10,296 bases of DNA from CAMCHP01 sp036835325 (GCA_036835325.1 DAITMF010000077.1:1-10296); one strand, 5' to 3'. Positions 1 to 6,810 are shown, counted from the stretch's first letter. Numbers and translations: made by a program. The notes: generated by a model not told the origin, from the letters alone.

Positions 1-43
1 GAAAAACCACTACTTCGTGGGTGAGAAGAAAGACAAGGAGTAA
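1..43 (+). CDS. 3' end of an unidentified plus-strand gene (partial)
   Basis: The frame beginning at base 2 reads KNHYFVGEKKDKE and then TAA at 41-43. A lysine/glutamate-rich tail directly before a stop is typical of a real C-terminus, whereas the other two frames either stop at once or run into non-coding sequence. Only 13 residues are visible, so no family can be named. The non-coding stretch that follows fits a gene ending here. The gene body lies left of the window. Confidence 0.45.
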   Translation, partial: KNHYFVGEKKDKE

Positions 44-53
44 GCCGGGGGGC

Positions 54-249
54 AATGAAGACGCCGGTTTTCAGGAGAGCTACGTGGACATTGATGGAAC
101 TGCGGGCATTCTCATTTTCCGAAGCGCATTGCCACAGCGGATGTGCTGCCGGCGTTGCTGTTGTACATCGCCCCAACAGAATCTCTCCGTCAGGGAAAGA
201 ATGCCTCAATTTCATTCGGATGCTCGTCCGTCAAACCGGCGTCAAATGA
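54..249. repeat. MITE-like element with 11-bp terminal inverted repeats and AATGA flanks
   Basis: GACGCCGGTTT at 60-70 is matched exactly by its reverse complement AAACCGGCGTC at 233-243. Each arm is followed outward by a single A (59 and 244) and then the same pentamer AATGA (54-58 and 245-249), as expected for a target-site duplication around a short inverted-repeat element of about 186 bp. The interior is partly self-complementary: ATTGA 90-94 with TCAAT 206-210, GGCATTC 105-111 with GAATGCC 199-205, TTTCC 116-120 with GGAAA 194-198, and CTGTTG 158-163 with CAACAG 174-179. No transposase or convincing ORF lies inside. The same arrangement could instead be the closed rod of a structured RNA. 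Only one copy is visible, so mobility is inferred. Confidence 0.35.
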
Positions 250-321
250 GGCCTTTGTGTTTTGCCTGACCTAAAATTGGTTCGGTTGATGGAGAATTCC
301 AAATCTGTAGACCTTAAGTTG

Positions 322-354
322 TTGACAGTGAATTCACTGTGGGAATTAACATTG
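322..354 (+). promoter_or_regulatory. Putative promoter with a 16-bp palindrome in its spacer
   Basis: TTG at 322-324 and TAACATTG at 347-354 (one mismatch to the Bacteroidota -7 consensus TAnnTTTG) are 22 bases apart, within the usual range. The spacer contains ACAGTGAATTCACTGT (325-340), a perfect 16-bp palindrome of the kind bound by dimeric repressors. The half-sequence ACAGTGAAT recurs at 480-488. If used, transcription would start near 360 and run toward the terminator at 572-605. Neither promoter use nor regulator binding can be shown from sequence alone. Confidence 0.35.
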
Positions 355-357
355 GTT

Positions 358-605
358 GAAAACGGTGGTATTCAGCGTGGCTTTAAGCTTTCTTAACACG
401 TAAGAATGGCCCTACAGGCGCTTAAGTGACCATTCTTACGTTGTTAAAGGGTAGGGTAACTTACTTTCACGTTGTAATAACAGTGAATGGCTTACCAACC
501 TCCCGCTGCGTTCTGCAGCACGAAAGGTTAGCTAGTAGTTAAGTTATTTAGTATTTTGGTTAAGGTTAAGCAGAGGCCCCGGAAACGTCCGGGGTCTTTG
601 TTTTT
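358..605 (+). ncRNA. Candidate structured small RNA, about 245 nt
   Basis: This stretch has no credible ORF but holds hairpins in series. TTAACA-CGTAAGAATGG (393-409) pairs with CCATTCTTACG-TTGTTAA (430-447) with one bulge, leaving a 20-nt loop. GGTAA 455-459 pairs with TTACC 492-496, enclosing TTCAC 466-470 with GTGAA 483-487. AACCT 497-501 pairs with AGGTT 525-529, enclosing GCTGC 505-509 with GCAGC 515-519. The stretch ends in a strong intrinsic terminator and starts just after a promoter-like pair of boxes. GTTAAGC at 565-571 could alternatively pair with the 5' side (CTTAAC 392-397). I do not recognise the family: it lacks the tmRNA tag peptide and obvious RNase P or SRP signatures. A 6S-type RNA is possible but unproven. 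The 5' end is inferred. Confidence 0.35.
572..605 (+). terminator. Strong intrinsic terminator
   Basis: CCCCGGA (577-583) and TCCGGGG (588-594) form a perfect 7-bp GC-rich stem around an AACG loop. It extends outward by five more pairs, two of them G-U (572-576 with 595-599), and continues into TTTGTTTTT. This is a textbook plus-strand terminator. No protein gene lies within 500 bases upstream on this strand, which is the main reason to suspect an RNA transcript ending here. Confidence 0.8.
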
Positions 606-673
606 GTAGGTTTTCGCCTCCGGCGGATGAGCATCTGCACGTGCCGATCGGTGTTTAATGACCACCAAAATGC

Positions 674-710
674 TTTTGTCGGTGCGATACGTTGCACCTG
701 CGTATATTTG
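674..710 (+). promoter_or_regulatory. Promoter of the aminotransferase gene, with inverted repeat
   Basis: TATATTTG at 703-710 matches the Bacteroidota -7 consensus TAnnTTTG exactly and ends 21 bases before the ATG at 732. This gives a short leader and supports that start. The best -33 candidate is TTTTG at 674-678, but its 24-base spacing is slightly long. Just upstream of the -7 box, GGTGC (681-685) and GCACC (694-698) form an inverted repeat around 8 bases, a possible operator. Confidence 0.5.
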
Positions 711-731
711 CCTTCACAATTCGAGCACACC

Positions 732-1952
732 ATGCCGCAGATTTCTCAGAAAGGATTGCAGATGCCGGCTTCGCCGATCCGCAAATTGGCCCCCTATGCC
801 GAAGCCGCAAAAAAGGCCGGAAAGAAAGTCTACCACCTCAACATCGGGCAACCCGATATTGAAACCCCTGAAGTGGTTCGCCAAGCCATTCGGAACTTTG
901 ACGACAAGGTACTCGAGTATTCGCTCAGCGAAGGCAATTTAAGCTACCGCACCAAATTGGCTGAGTACTACCGCAAGAACGACATTCCGGTTGATGCGAA
1001 GGACATTCTAATTACCACCGGAGGTTCAGAGGCGCTGATGTTTGCCTTCATGAGCTGCCTCGATCCGGGTGATGAAGTGATCATTCCCGAGCCGTTCTAC
1101 GCGAACTACAATGGCTTTGCCCAAACCGCAGGCGTGGTCATTCGTCCGGTCATGTCGTTCATCGAAAACGGATTTGCACTGCCTTTGATTGGCGACTTCG
1201 AAGCGCTGATCAACGAGCGCACCAAGGCCATCTTGATTTGCAATCCGGGCAACCCTACAGGGTATTTGTACTCACGTGATGAGCTTGAGAAGTTGCGCAA
1301 CCTCGTGCGCGATTACGATCTCTTCCTGATTGCCGATGAAGTGTACCGCGAGTTTTGCTACGACGGCCACAAGCCATTCTCGGTCATGAACCTTGAAGGC
1401 ATTGAACAAAATACCATCTTGATTGACTCGGTGTCAAAACGTTACAGCATGTGCGGTGCGCGCATTGGAGCCATGATTACCCGCAATGCTGAAGTGCGGG
1501 CTACGGCGCTGAAGTTTGCACAAGCCCGCTTGTCGCCTCCTTCGCTTGGTCAGCATGCCGGTGAAGCAGCCCTGGAAACTCCTCAAGCGTATTTCGATGC
1601 TGTGGTAACGGAGTACGTTGAGCGCCGCAATGTATTGGTTGACGGATTGAACGCGATACCCGGCGTGGTGTGTCCGAAACCCATGGGCGCTTTCTACTGC
1701 ATTGCTGAACTTCCCGTTGACAATGCTGAAGATTTCTGCCAATGGATGCTTGAGCACTTCGAGTACGAAGGTGCAACAGTCATGATGGCGCCTGCTGCGG
1801 GTTTCTACAAAAACACCGAACAAGGCCGCAAGCAGGTGCGCGTGGCTTACGTGCTCAATGTTGCAGCGCTTAAAAAAGCCGTTGAATGCATCGCAGCCGG
1901 ATTGAAAGCGTACGCCACGGCCGGTCGAAATGTTGCGGCTCAGGTCGGCTGA
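732..1952 (+). CDS. Class I PLP-dependent aminotransferase (aspartate aminotransferase family)
   Basis: A 406-residue cytosolic enzyme that should move an amino group between an amino acid and a 2-oxoacid using pyridoxal phosphate. Visible signatures are the N-terminal NIGQPDIETPE, the NPGNPTG loop (171-177), ADEVY (201-205), the cofactor lysine in SVSKRYSMCGARIG (K236), and RVAY near the C-terminus with R370 as the likely substrate-carboxylate arginine. Length is normal for fold-type I aminotransferases. The frame is open back to 627, but the first 35 codons there are cysteine-rich, unlike the family, and overlap the -7 box, so the ATG at 732 is the start. Substrate cannot be fixed from motifs: aspartate, aromatic amino acids and methionine are all possible. 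It is separated from clpB by 171 bases and appears to be its own transcription unit. Confidence 0.92.
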   Translation: MPQISQKGLQMPASPIRKLAPYAEAAKKAGKKVYHLNIGQPDIETPEVVRQAIRNFDDKVLEYSLSEGNLSYRTKLAEYYRKNDIPVDAKDILITTGGSEALMFAFMSCLDPGDEVIIPEPFYANYNGFAQTAGVVIRPVMSFIENGFALPLIGDFEALINERTKAILICNPGNPTGYLYSRDELEKLRNLVRDYDLFLIADEVYREFCYDGHKPFSVMNLEGIEQNTILIDSVSKRYSMCGARIGAMITRNAEVRATALKFAQARLSPPSLGQHAGEAALETPQAYFDAVVTEYVERRNVLVDGLNAIPGVVCPKPMGAFYCIAELPVDNAEDFCQWMLEHFEYEGATVMMAPAAGFYKNTEQGRKQVRVAYVLNVAALKKAVECIAAGLKAYATAGRNVAAQVG

Positions 1953-1969
1953 TGCCCGTAGCTTGTCGG

Positions 1970-1989
1970 CATCCATCCTCCATCCATCC
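1970..1989. repeat. CATCCATCC short tandem repeat, copy 1
   Basis: CATCCATCC, a T, then CCATCCATCC lie 18 bases after the aminotransferase stop codon, followed by a run of eight A and GAAAAGC. A very similar repeat follows the DUF3667 stop at 7949-7973. The tetranucleotide unit could expand or contract by slippage. Confidence 0.7.
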
Positions 1990-2007
1990 AAAAAAAAGAA
2001 AAGCTTG

Positions 2008-2026
2008 AAGCGACAAAATGACGCTT
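2008..2026 (+). terminator. Weak hairpin after the aminotransferase gene
   Basis: AAGCG and CGCTT form a 5-bp stem around ACAAAATGA, and TTTAGG follows. There is no proper U tract on the plus strand, so termination would be weak. Read on the minus strand, the hairpin is followed within a few bases by a long T-rich run (1990-2002), but no minus-strand gene needs a terminator here. Confidence 0.25.
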
Positions 2027-2048
2027 TAGGTGGGTTCCATGCGCCATA

Positions 2049-2079
2049 TTGGCTGATTTTTAAGTGAATCGTGCCTTTG
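2049..2079 (+). promoter_or_regulatory. Putative clpB promoter
   Basis: TTG at 2049-2051 and TGCCTTTG at 2072-2079 are 20 bases apart, the expected spacing for Bacteroidota housekeeping promoters. The -7 box has one mismatch to TAnnTTTG. A start near 2085 would give a leader of about 40 nt before the ATG. I saw no HrcA/CIRCE inverted repeat nearby. Confidence 0.4.
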
Positions 2080-2123
2080 GTCGATGATTTGAAGAGGGGA
2101 GTGTACCATCCCAATTTTGAATC

Positions 2124-4748
2124 ATGGACTTCAATAAATTCACCATCAAGTCGCAAGAAGCCGTGCAGCGCGCACAGCAAATTGCGGTGGGCAAAACGCA
2201 CCAAGAGCTGCGCACCGGTCACTTGCTAAAAGCCATTTTGGAGGTTGACAAGAACGTTGCGCCCTATTTGCTGAAGAAGCTTGATGTGCCCGTGCCCATC
2301 TTTACCTCAGCAGTTGATCGCATTGTTGACAGCTACCCCGTTGTTCAAGGCACAGACTTGCAGATGTCGCGGCCGCTCAACACCGTTCTGCTGAAAGCCG
2401 CCAACATGATCAATGAGCTTGGCGACGAGTACGTCTCGGTTGAGCATTTGCTCTTGGCCATGCTTGAAGGCGGAGACGATGCAGCACGCTTGCTGAAAGA
2501 CAACAACGTATCGGCAAAAGGGCTTCAGGCTGCCGTGGCCGATTTGCGCAAAGGCGATAAGGTGACCTCGGCCAGTCAAGAAGAGACCTACAATGCGCTC
2601 AATAAGTACGCGAAGAACCTCAATCAGCTCGTGCACAACGGAAAGCTCGATCCGGTGATTGGCCGTGACGATGAGATTCGCCGTGTGCTGCAGATTCTGA
2701 GCCGCCGAACAAAGAACAATCCCATCTTGATCGGTGAACCCGGTGTGGGTAAAACGGCCATCGCCGAAGGCATCGCGCACCGCATTGTCGACGGCGACGT
2801 GCCTGAAAATTTGCAATCAAAAACCTTGTATTCGCTTGACATGGGCGCCCTCATCGCCGGAGCAAAGTACAAGGGCGAATTTGAAGAACGGCTCAAAGCG
2901 GTGGTCAAAGAAGTGCAAGGTTCTGACGGACAGGTGATTCTCTTCATTGATGAGATTCACACCCTTGTAGGTGCGGGAGGAGGCGAAGGCGCCATGGATG
3001 CCGCCAACATTCTCAAGCCGGCGTTGGCGCGTGGTGAGTTGCGCGCCATTGGTGCAACTACCTTGAACGAGTACCAAAAGTACTTTGAGAAAGACAAAGC
3101 CTTGGAGCGTCGCTTCCAGAAGGTATTGGTAGATGAACCTGACCGTGAAAGCGCCATTTCAATTTTGCGTGGAATCAAAGAAAAGTACGAGAGCCACCAC
3201 AAGGTGCAAATCAAAGACGACGCCATTATCGCCGCGGTTGACCTGTCGCAGCGCTACATTTCTGACCGCTTCTTGCCCGATAAAGCCATTGACTTGATTG
3301 ATGAGGCGGCGAGCCGCCTCCGCATGGAAATCAATTCGAAACCGGCTGAACTCGATGAACTCGACCGACGCATTATGCAGTTGGAAATCGAGCGCGAGGC
3401 CATTAAGCGCGAGAACGACACCGCAAAGCTCGAAGACCTCGGTCGCGAAATTGCCAACCTCAACGAACAGCGCGAGGCCTTCAAAGCCAAGTGGCAAAGC
3501 GAGAAAGACGTTGTTGATCAAATCCAAGCGGGCAAGAAAGAAGTTGAGGCACTCAAGCTCGAGGCCGAACGTGCCGAGCGTGAGGGTGACTACGGCAAAG
3601 TGGCTGAGATTCGCTATGGCAAGCTTCAAGTGCTTGAGAACACCATCGAAGCGGCCAAAGCACAATTGGCCGAGATGCAGACAAGCAGCAAAATGATCAA
3701 GGAGGAAGTTGATCCGGAAGAAATCGCCGATGTGGTGTCGGCGTGGACCGGCATCCCGGTGAGCAAAATGCTTGAAGGCGAACGCGAGAAATTGCTGCGT
3801 TTGGAAGACGAGCTCGGCAAGCGGGTCATTGGTCAGCGTGAAGCCATTCAAGCCGTGGCTGACGCTGTACGTCGATCGCGTTCAGGTTTGGCCGATGACA
3901 AACGTCCCATTGGGAGCTTCATCTTTTTGGGCACCACAGGCGTGGGCAAAACTGAACTGGCCAAGGCGCTGAGTGAATTCCTCTTCAACGACGAAAATGC
4001 CATGACCCGCATTGACATGAGCGAGTACCAAGAGCGCCACAGTGTGAGCCGACTCGTAGGAGCTCCTCCCGGGTATGTGGGCTACGATGAAGGAGGGCAA
4101 CTCACCGAAGCTGTGCGGCGCAAGCCCTACAGTCTGGTGCTGCTCGATGAAATCGAGAAGGCCCACCCGGATGTGTTCAACGTGCTCTTGCAAGTGCTTG
4201 ACGATGGCCGCTTAACCGACAACAAAGGCCGCGTGGTCAATTTCAAGAACACCATCATCATCATGACTTCCAACACCGGAAGTCACCTGATTCAGGAGAA
4301 CTTCAGCAAGGTGACCAATGACGATTTTGAAGAGGTGTTTGAACACACCCGTGATCGTGTCATGGAGCTTTTGCGCCAAGAAGTTCGTCCGGAATTCCTG
4401 AACCGAATCGACGAAGTGATTCTCTTCACACCACTGTCGCGAAGAGAAATCACAGGCATTGTGAGTTTGCAATTGCGCCGATTGAAAGAGCGCTTGCAGG
4501 CGGCAGGCATTCACATGGTGGCGAGTCAAGATGCAATTGCATGGTTGGGGTCAGCCGGTTTCGACCCGCAGTTTGGTGCCCGACCGGTGAAGCGCGTGAT
4601 TCAGAAAGAAGTCCTCAATGAACTTTCAAAAGCGCTCTTGAGCAACAGCATCGATAAAAACGACACGGTAGTGCTCGATGTGTTTGACGGCAAAGTGGTG
4701 TTCAGAAAGCAGTTGGAGGCCGAGCACGTGGTCAGCTTCATGGACTAA
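2124..4748 (+). CDS. clpB: ATP-dependent chaperone ClpB (Hsp104-type disaggregase)
   Basis: An 874-residue protein that as a hexamer pulls polypeptides out of aggregates with DnaK/DnaJ/GrpE in the cytosol. The N-domain (about 1-145) opens with MDFNKFTIKSQEAVQ. AAA+ module 1 has Walker A GEPGVGKT (204-211), pore loop YKGEF (249-253), Walker B ILFIDEIH (272-279) and the arginine-finger motif ALERRF (326-331). A charged coiled-coil middle domain (about 405-525) separates ClpB from ClpA and ClpC and mediates DnaK control. AAA+ module 2 has Walker A GTTGVGKT (603-610), pore loop GYVGYDEGG (650-658), Walker B LVLLDEIE (671-678) and sensor-2 GAR (818-820). No key residue is missing and length is normal. 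There is no ClpP-binding loop of the IGF type, as expected. The stop lies five bases from the stop of the convergent gene. Confidence 0.98.
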   Translation: MDFNKFTIKSQEAVQRAQQIAVGKTHQELRTGHLLKAILEVDKNVAPYLLKKLDVPVPIFTSAVDRIVDSYPVVQGTDLQMSRPLNTVLLKAANMINELGDEYVSVEHLLLAMLEGGDDAARLLKDNNVSAKGLQAAVADLRKGDKVTSASQEETYNALNKYAKNLNQLVHNGKLDPVIGRDDEIRRVLQILSRRTKNNPILIGEPGVGKTAIAEGIAHRIVDGDVPENLQSKTLYSLDMGALIAGAKYKGEFEERLKAVVKEVQGSDGQVILFIDEIHTLVGAGGGEGAMDAANILKPALARGELRAIGATTLNEYQKYFEKDKALERRFQKVLVDEPDRESAISILRGIKEKYESHHKVQIKDDAIIAAVDLSQRYISDRFLPDKAIDLIDEAASRLRMEINSKPAELDELDRRIMQLEIEREAIKRENDTAKLEDLGREIANLNEQREAFKAKWQSEKDVVDQIQAGKKEVEALKLEAERAEREGDYGKVAEIRYGKLQVLENTIEAAKAQLAEMQTSSKMIKEEVDPEEIADVVSAWTGIPVSKMLEGEREKLLRLEDELGKRVIGQREAIQAVADAVRRSRSGLADDKRPIGSFIFLGTTGVGKTELAKALSEFLFNDENAMTRIDMSEYQERHSVSRLVGAPPGYVGYDEGGQLTEAVRRKPYSLVLLDEIEKAHPDVFNVLLQVLDDGRLTDNKGRVVNFKNTIIIMTSNTGSHLIQENFSKVTNDDFEEVFEHTRDRVMELLRQEVRPEFLNRIDEVILFTPLSRREITGIVSLQLRRLKERLQAAGIHMVASQDAIAWLGSAGFDPQFGARPVKRVIQKEVLNELSKALLSNSIDKNDTVVLDVFDGKVVFRKQLEAEHVVSFMD

Positions 4749-4753
4749 TGCCT

Positions 4754-5371
4754 TCAGCGAATGTTGACCCGAAACATTTCGCGGTCAGCCAGGTAGCCGG
4801 TAAGGGTATCGCCGATGGCGACCGGGCCAACCCCGGCGGGGGTTCCGGTGTACATCAAATCGCCAATTTTCAGGGTCATGTACTTTGAGACGTGGGCGAT
4901 GAGGTCATCAACGTGAAAAATCATATCAGCGGTGTGGCCGGTTTGAACGGTCACACCGTTTTTTTCGAGACGGAAATGCAGATTTGCGACGTCACCACCC
5001 AATGCGGTAAGGTCGATGAACTGCTTAGGCACCACGGCTGAGCCGTCGAAGGCCTTGGCCTTTTCCCACGGGTGACCTTTGCGTTTGCATTCATCTTGGA
5101 GGTCGCGCGCGGTGAAATCAATGCCGAGGCCGATTTCGGTGTAGTAGGTGTGCGCAAATTGGGGCTCGATGTACTTTCCGAGTTTATTGATTTTTACAAT
5201 GAGTTCTACTTCGTAGTGAAGATCGGTGGTCCATTCAGGAATGAAAAACGGATTGTGGGCGGGCAGCACGGCGCTGTCGGGCTTCAAGAAGAACATGGGT
5301 TCTGTAGGCAAATCGTTCTTCAGTTCTTTGGCGTGGTCAGCGTAGTTGCGGCCGATGCAGATGATTTTCAT
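4754..5371 (-). CDS. Fumarylacetoacetate hydrolase family protein (FAHD1/acylpyruvase-like)
   Basis: A 205-residue single-domain protein of the FAH superfamily, metal-dependent enzymes that split carbon-carbon bonds or decarboxylate 2-oxoacids such as acylpyruvates, fumarylpyruvate or oxaloacetate. The start MKIICIGRNYADHAKE is the family's typical N-terminus. Likely metal ligands are E54 and E56 (in HYEVELIVKI) and D85 (in GIDFTARD). The catalytic-lysine motif WEKAKAFDG (102-110) and the C-terminal TGTPAGVG (175-182) are present. Length matches the short FAHD1-like branch, not full-length fumarylacetoacetases. The gene starts 18 bases after the OmpA-domain gene's stop on the same strand, so the two are probably co-transcribed, though no functional link is obvious. 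The substrate is undecided. Confidence 0.9.
   Translation of the reverse strand: MKIICIGRNYADHAKELKNDLPTEPMFFLKPDSAVLPAHNPFFIPEWTTDLHYEVELIVKINKLGKYIEPQFAHTYYTEIGLGIDFTARDLQDECKRKGHPWEKAKAFDGSAVVPKQFIDLTALGGDVANLHFRLEKNGVTVQTGHTADMIFHVDDLIAHVSKYMTLKIGDLMYTGTPAGVGPVAIGDTLTGYLADREMFRVNIR
4757..4782. other. Hairpin at the convergent clpB / FAH-family gene ends
   Basis: GCGAATGTT (4757-4765) pairs with AACATTTCGC (4773-4782) with one bulged base, around a 7-base loop. It begins 8 bases after the clpB stop and lies inside the last codons of the opposing gene. No U tract follows on either strand, so it could protect the mRNA 3' end or act as a weak terminator, or it may be incidental. Confidence 0.3.
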
Positions 5372-5389
5372 TTCAGGGGGTGTTGGAGC

Positions 5390-6742
5390 TTAGTCACGGG
5401 GTATGTAGCGCAGTTCAACGCGGCGGTCGGTATGGCTGCCTTGGGCTTTTTCGTCGCCAAAGAAATTGATGAGTATGCGGTGTGCCGGCAAGCCTGAGGT
5501 AAGCAGATAGTCGCGCACGGCTTGGGCGCGCAACCGCGACAGGCGCAGGTTGGCTTCGCGGTTTCCGCTGGCATCGGCATAGCCGGTGAGCATCACGCGC
5601 AAATCGGTGCGTTGAGCGAGTGTGGCGACCACCTCGTTCATGCGCACCCTATCGTCGTAGGCGAGGGTGGTGCTGCCGGTAGAGAAGGTGAAGTCGCTTC
5701 CCGGCGGCATGAAAGCCGCGGGTGCGCCACCGGCTGTTGAGGCGGGCGTGGTTGACGGTACGCTTGGGATCGGCGCGGTGCCACGGTCAGCAGCGAGGGT
5801 CATCACCAACTCACGCAGCAGGTCAATTTGCTCTTGAAGCTGGCGCATACCTTGGTTGCGTTGTGCTTCGTCGCGCTCGCGCTGTTCGCGTCGCAAGGCA
5901 TCAACTTCAGCGCTGAGGACGTCCATTCGGCTGTTTTGCGTTTCGAGCATGTTGAGGATCCGTGCGGCCAAGTCGCTGTTCGCAAAGTCATCGGGTTCGT
6001 TGGTGCTAAATGGGGGAAGGATGAACGAATCGTCGCCCGCGAGCAGATTGAGGGTTTCGGTGCTGAAACCCACTTCGAGCGGCGCGAGCGGGTCATTGGT
6101 TTTAAAACTGCGCACCTCGGCCAGCAACGAGTCTTGTTCGGCTTTTAGACGTTCTTGGCGCGAATCAACTTGAACCATCAGGTTGTTTCCGGTGAACAAA
6201 CCCACTTCACGTTGTAGCTGGTGTTTTAACGCATTCAGTTGACTTTCAACGAACAGAAAACGTTGGTCTTGTGCGGCGCTGCCCATGAGTTCAGGGTTCC
6301 AGGCTTCGTTGTAGCGGAGGCCGTTCATGGCCTCCAGTTGCTTGGTTACTTCGTCTGAAAAGCCTGAAAAGTCGGTGATTCCGTGAAAATGGTAGAAGCG
6401 TACGGCATCCTGTACGATTTGGTCGAGATCGCGCCGCATAATCGCCGGTTTTGTGCGCAGGTTGATGGTGCGGCCATCGTACAGCACCGATCGGTCGATG
6501 TAAAAATTGAGCGCATCGGCGATGAGTTTCGCCAAACGGCCTTCGTCGCCTTCACCGGCCGGTTCGTAGTAATTGATCACCACCGAGTGCTCTTCGGTGC
6601 TGCGCAACACGTACTGCATCATCTGGCCATCCGTGGGTTCGTTGCCCAGATAATGGTTGATGATGGTGGTTTGTTGGGCCTGTGCAACCGTAGAAATTAC
6701 CAGTGCGCAAAGGCCAATTGCGGCGATGTAACCCCGATGCAT
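5390..6742 (-). CDS. Secreted OmpA-domain (peptidoglycan-binding) envelope protein
   Basis: A 450-residue protein. Residues 1-22 are a signal peptide (MHRGYIAAIGLCALVISTVA followed by QA) for Sec export. Residues about 25-250 match no family I recognise. Residues about 255-320 are a charged, heptad-like coiled coil rich in E, R and Q, followed by a Pro/Ala/Thr/Ser linker (320-345). The C-terminal OmpA-like domain (about 349-447) has GYADASGNREANLRLSRLRA, with D390 and R405 fifteen residues apart, the pair that holds diaminopimelate of peptidoglycan in OmpA proteins. It lacks an N-terminal OmpA beta-barrel and a lipobox cysteine, so it is probably periplasmic, bridging an outer-membrane or periplasmic partner to the cell wall. 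It likely leads a two-gene unit with the FAH-family gene. No alternative ATG keeps the signal peptide. Confidence 0.85.
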   Translation of the reverse strand: MHRGYIAAIGLCALVISTVAQAQQTTIINHYLGNEPTDGQMMQYVLRSTEEHSVVINYYEPAGEGDEGRLAKLIADALNFYIDRSVLYDGRTINLRTKPAIMRRDLDQIVQDAVRFYHFHGITDFSGFSDEVTKQLEAMNGLRYNEAWNPELMGSAAQDQRFLFVESQLNALKHQLQREVGLFTGNNLMVQVDSRQERLKAEQDSLLAEVRSFKTNDPLAPLEVGFSTETLNLLAGDDSFILPPFSTNEPDDFANSDLAARILNMLETQNSRMDVLSAEVDALRREQRERDEAQRNQGMRQLQEQIDLLRELVMTLAADRGTAPIPSVPSTTPASTAGGAPAAFMPPGSDFTFSTGSTTLAYDDRVRMNEVVATLAQRTDLRVMLTGYADASGNREANLRLSRLRAQAVRDYLLTSGLPAHRILINFFGDEKAQGSHTDRRVELRYIPRD

Positions 6743-6746
6743 GGCT

Positions 6747-6754
6747 CAAAGTTA
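6747..6754 (-). promoter_or_regulatory. Putative -7 box for the OmpA-domain gene
   Basis: On the minus strand this reads TAACTTTG, an exact match to TAnnTTTG, but it ends only four bases before the ATG at 6742. If used, the mRNA would have almost no 5' leader. No TTG sits at the proper -33 distance. An inverted repeat GAGTG/CACTC lies further upstream (6785-6789 and 6801-6805). Confidence 0.3.
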
Positions 6755-6810
6755 CGTGCTGTAAAAGGGTTTTTTCGGAAGGATGAGTGCAGTTTATCAA
6801 CACTCAAACG

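Noticed and set aside
1..215. Minus-strand frame open from an ATG at 215 to the left edge
   Set aside because: About 70 codons with no motif, no promoter and no fit to the plus-strand gene end at 1-43; likely chance.
21..269. Short plus-strand ORFs (21-269 and 55-249) in the 5' region
   Set aside because: Their translations are rich in cysteine, arginine and serine with no recognisable motif, they overlap each other in different frames, and they cover the inverted-repeat element.
627..731. Upstream extension of the aminotransferase to 627
   Set aside because: The extra 35 residues do not resemble the family and span the -7 box at 703-710; the ATG at 732 gives the standard N-terminus.
1434..2222. 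262-codon antisense ORF across the aminotransferase end and clpB start
   Set aside because: It overlaps two well-supported genes and their intergenic region, and its translation has no motif.
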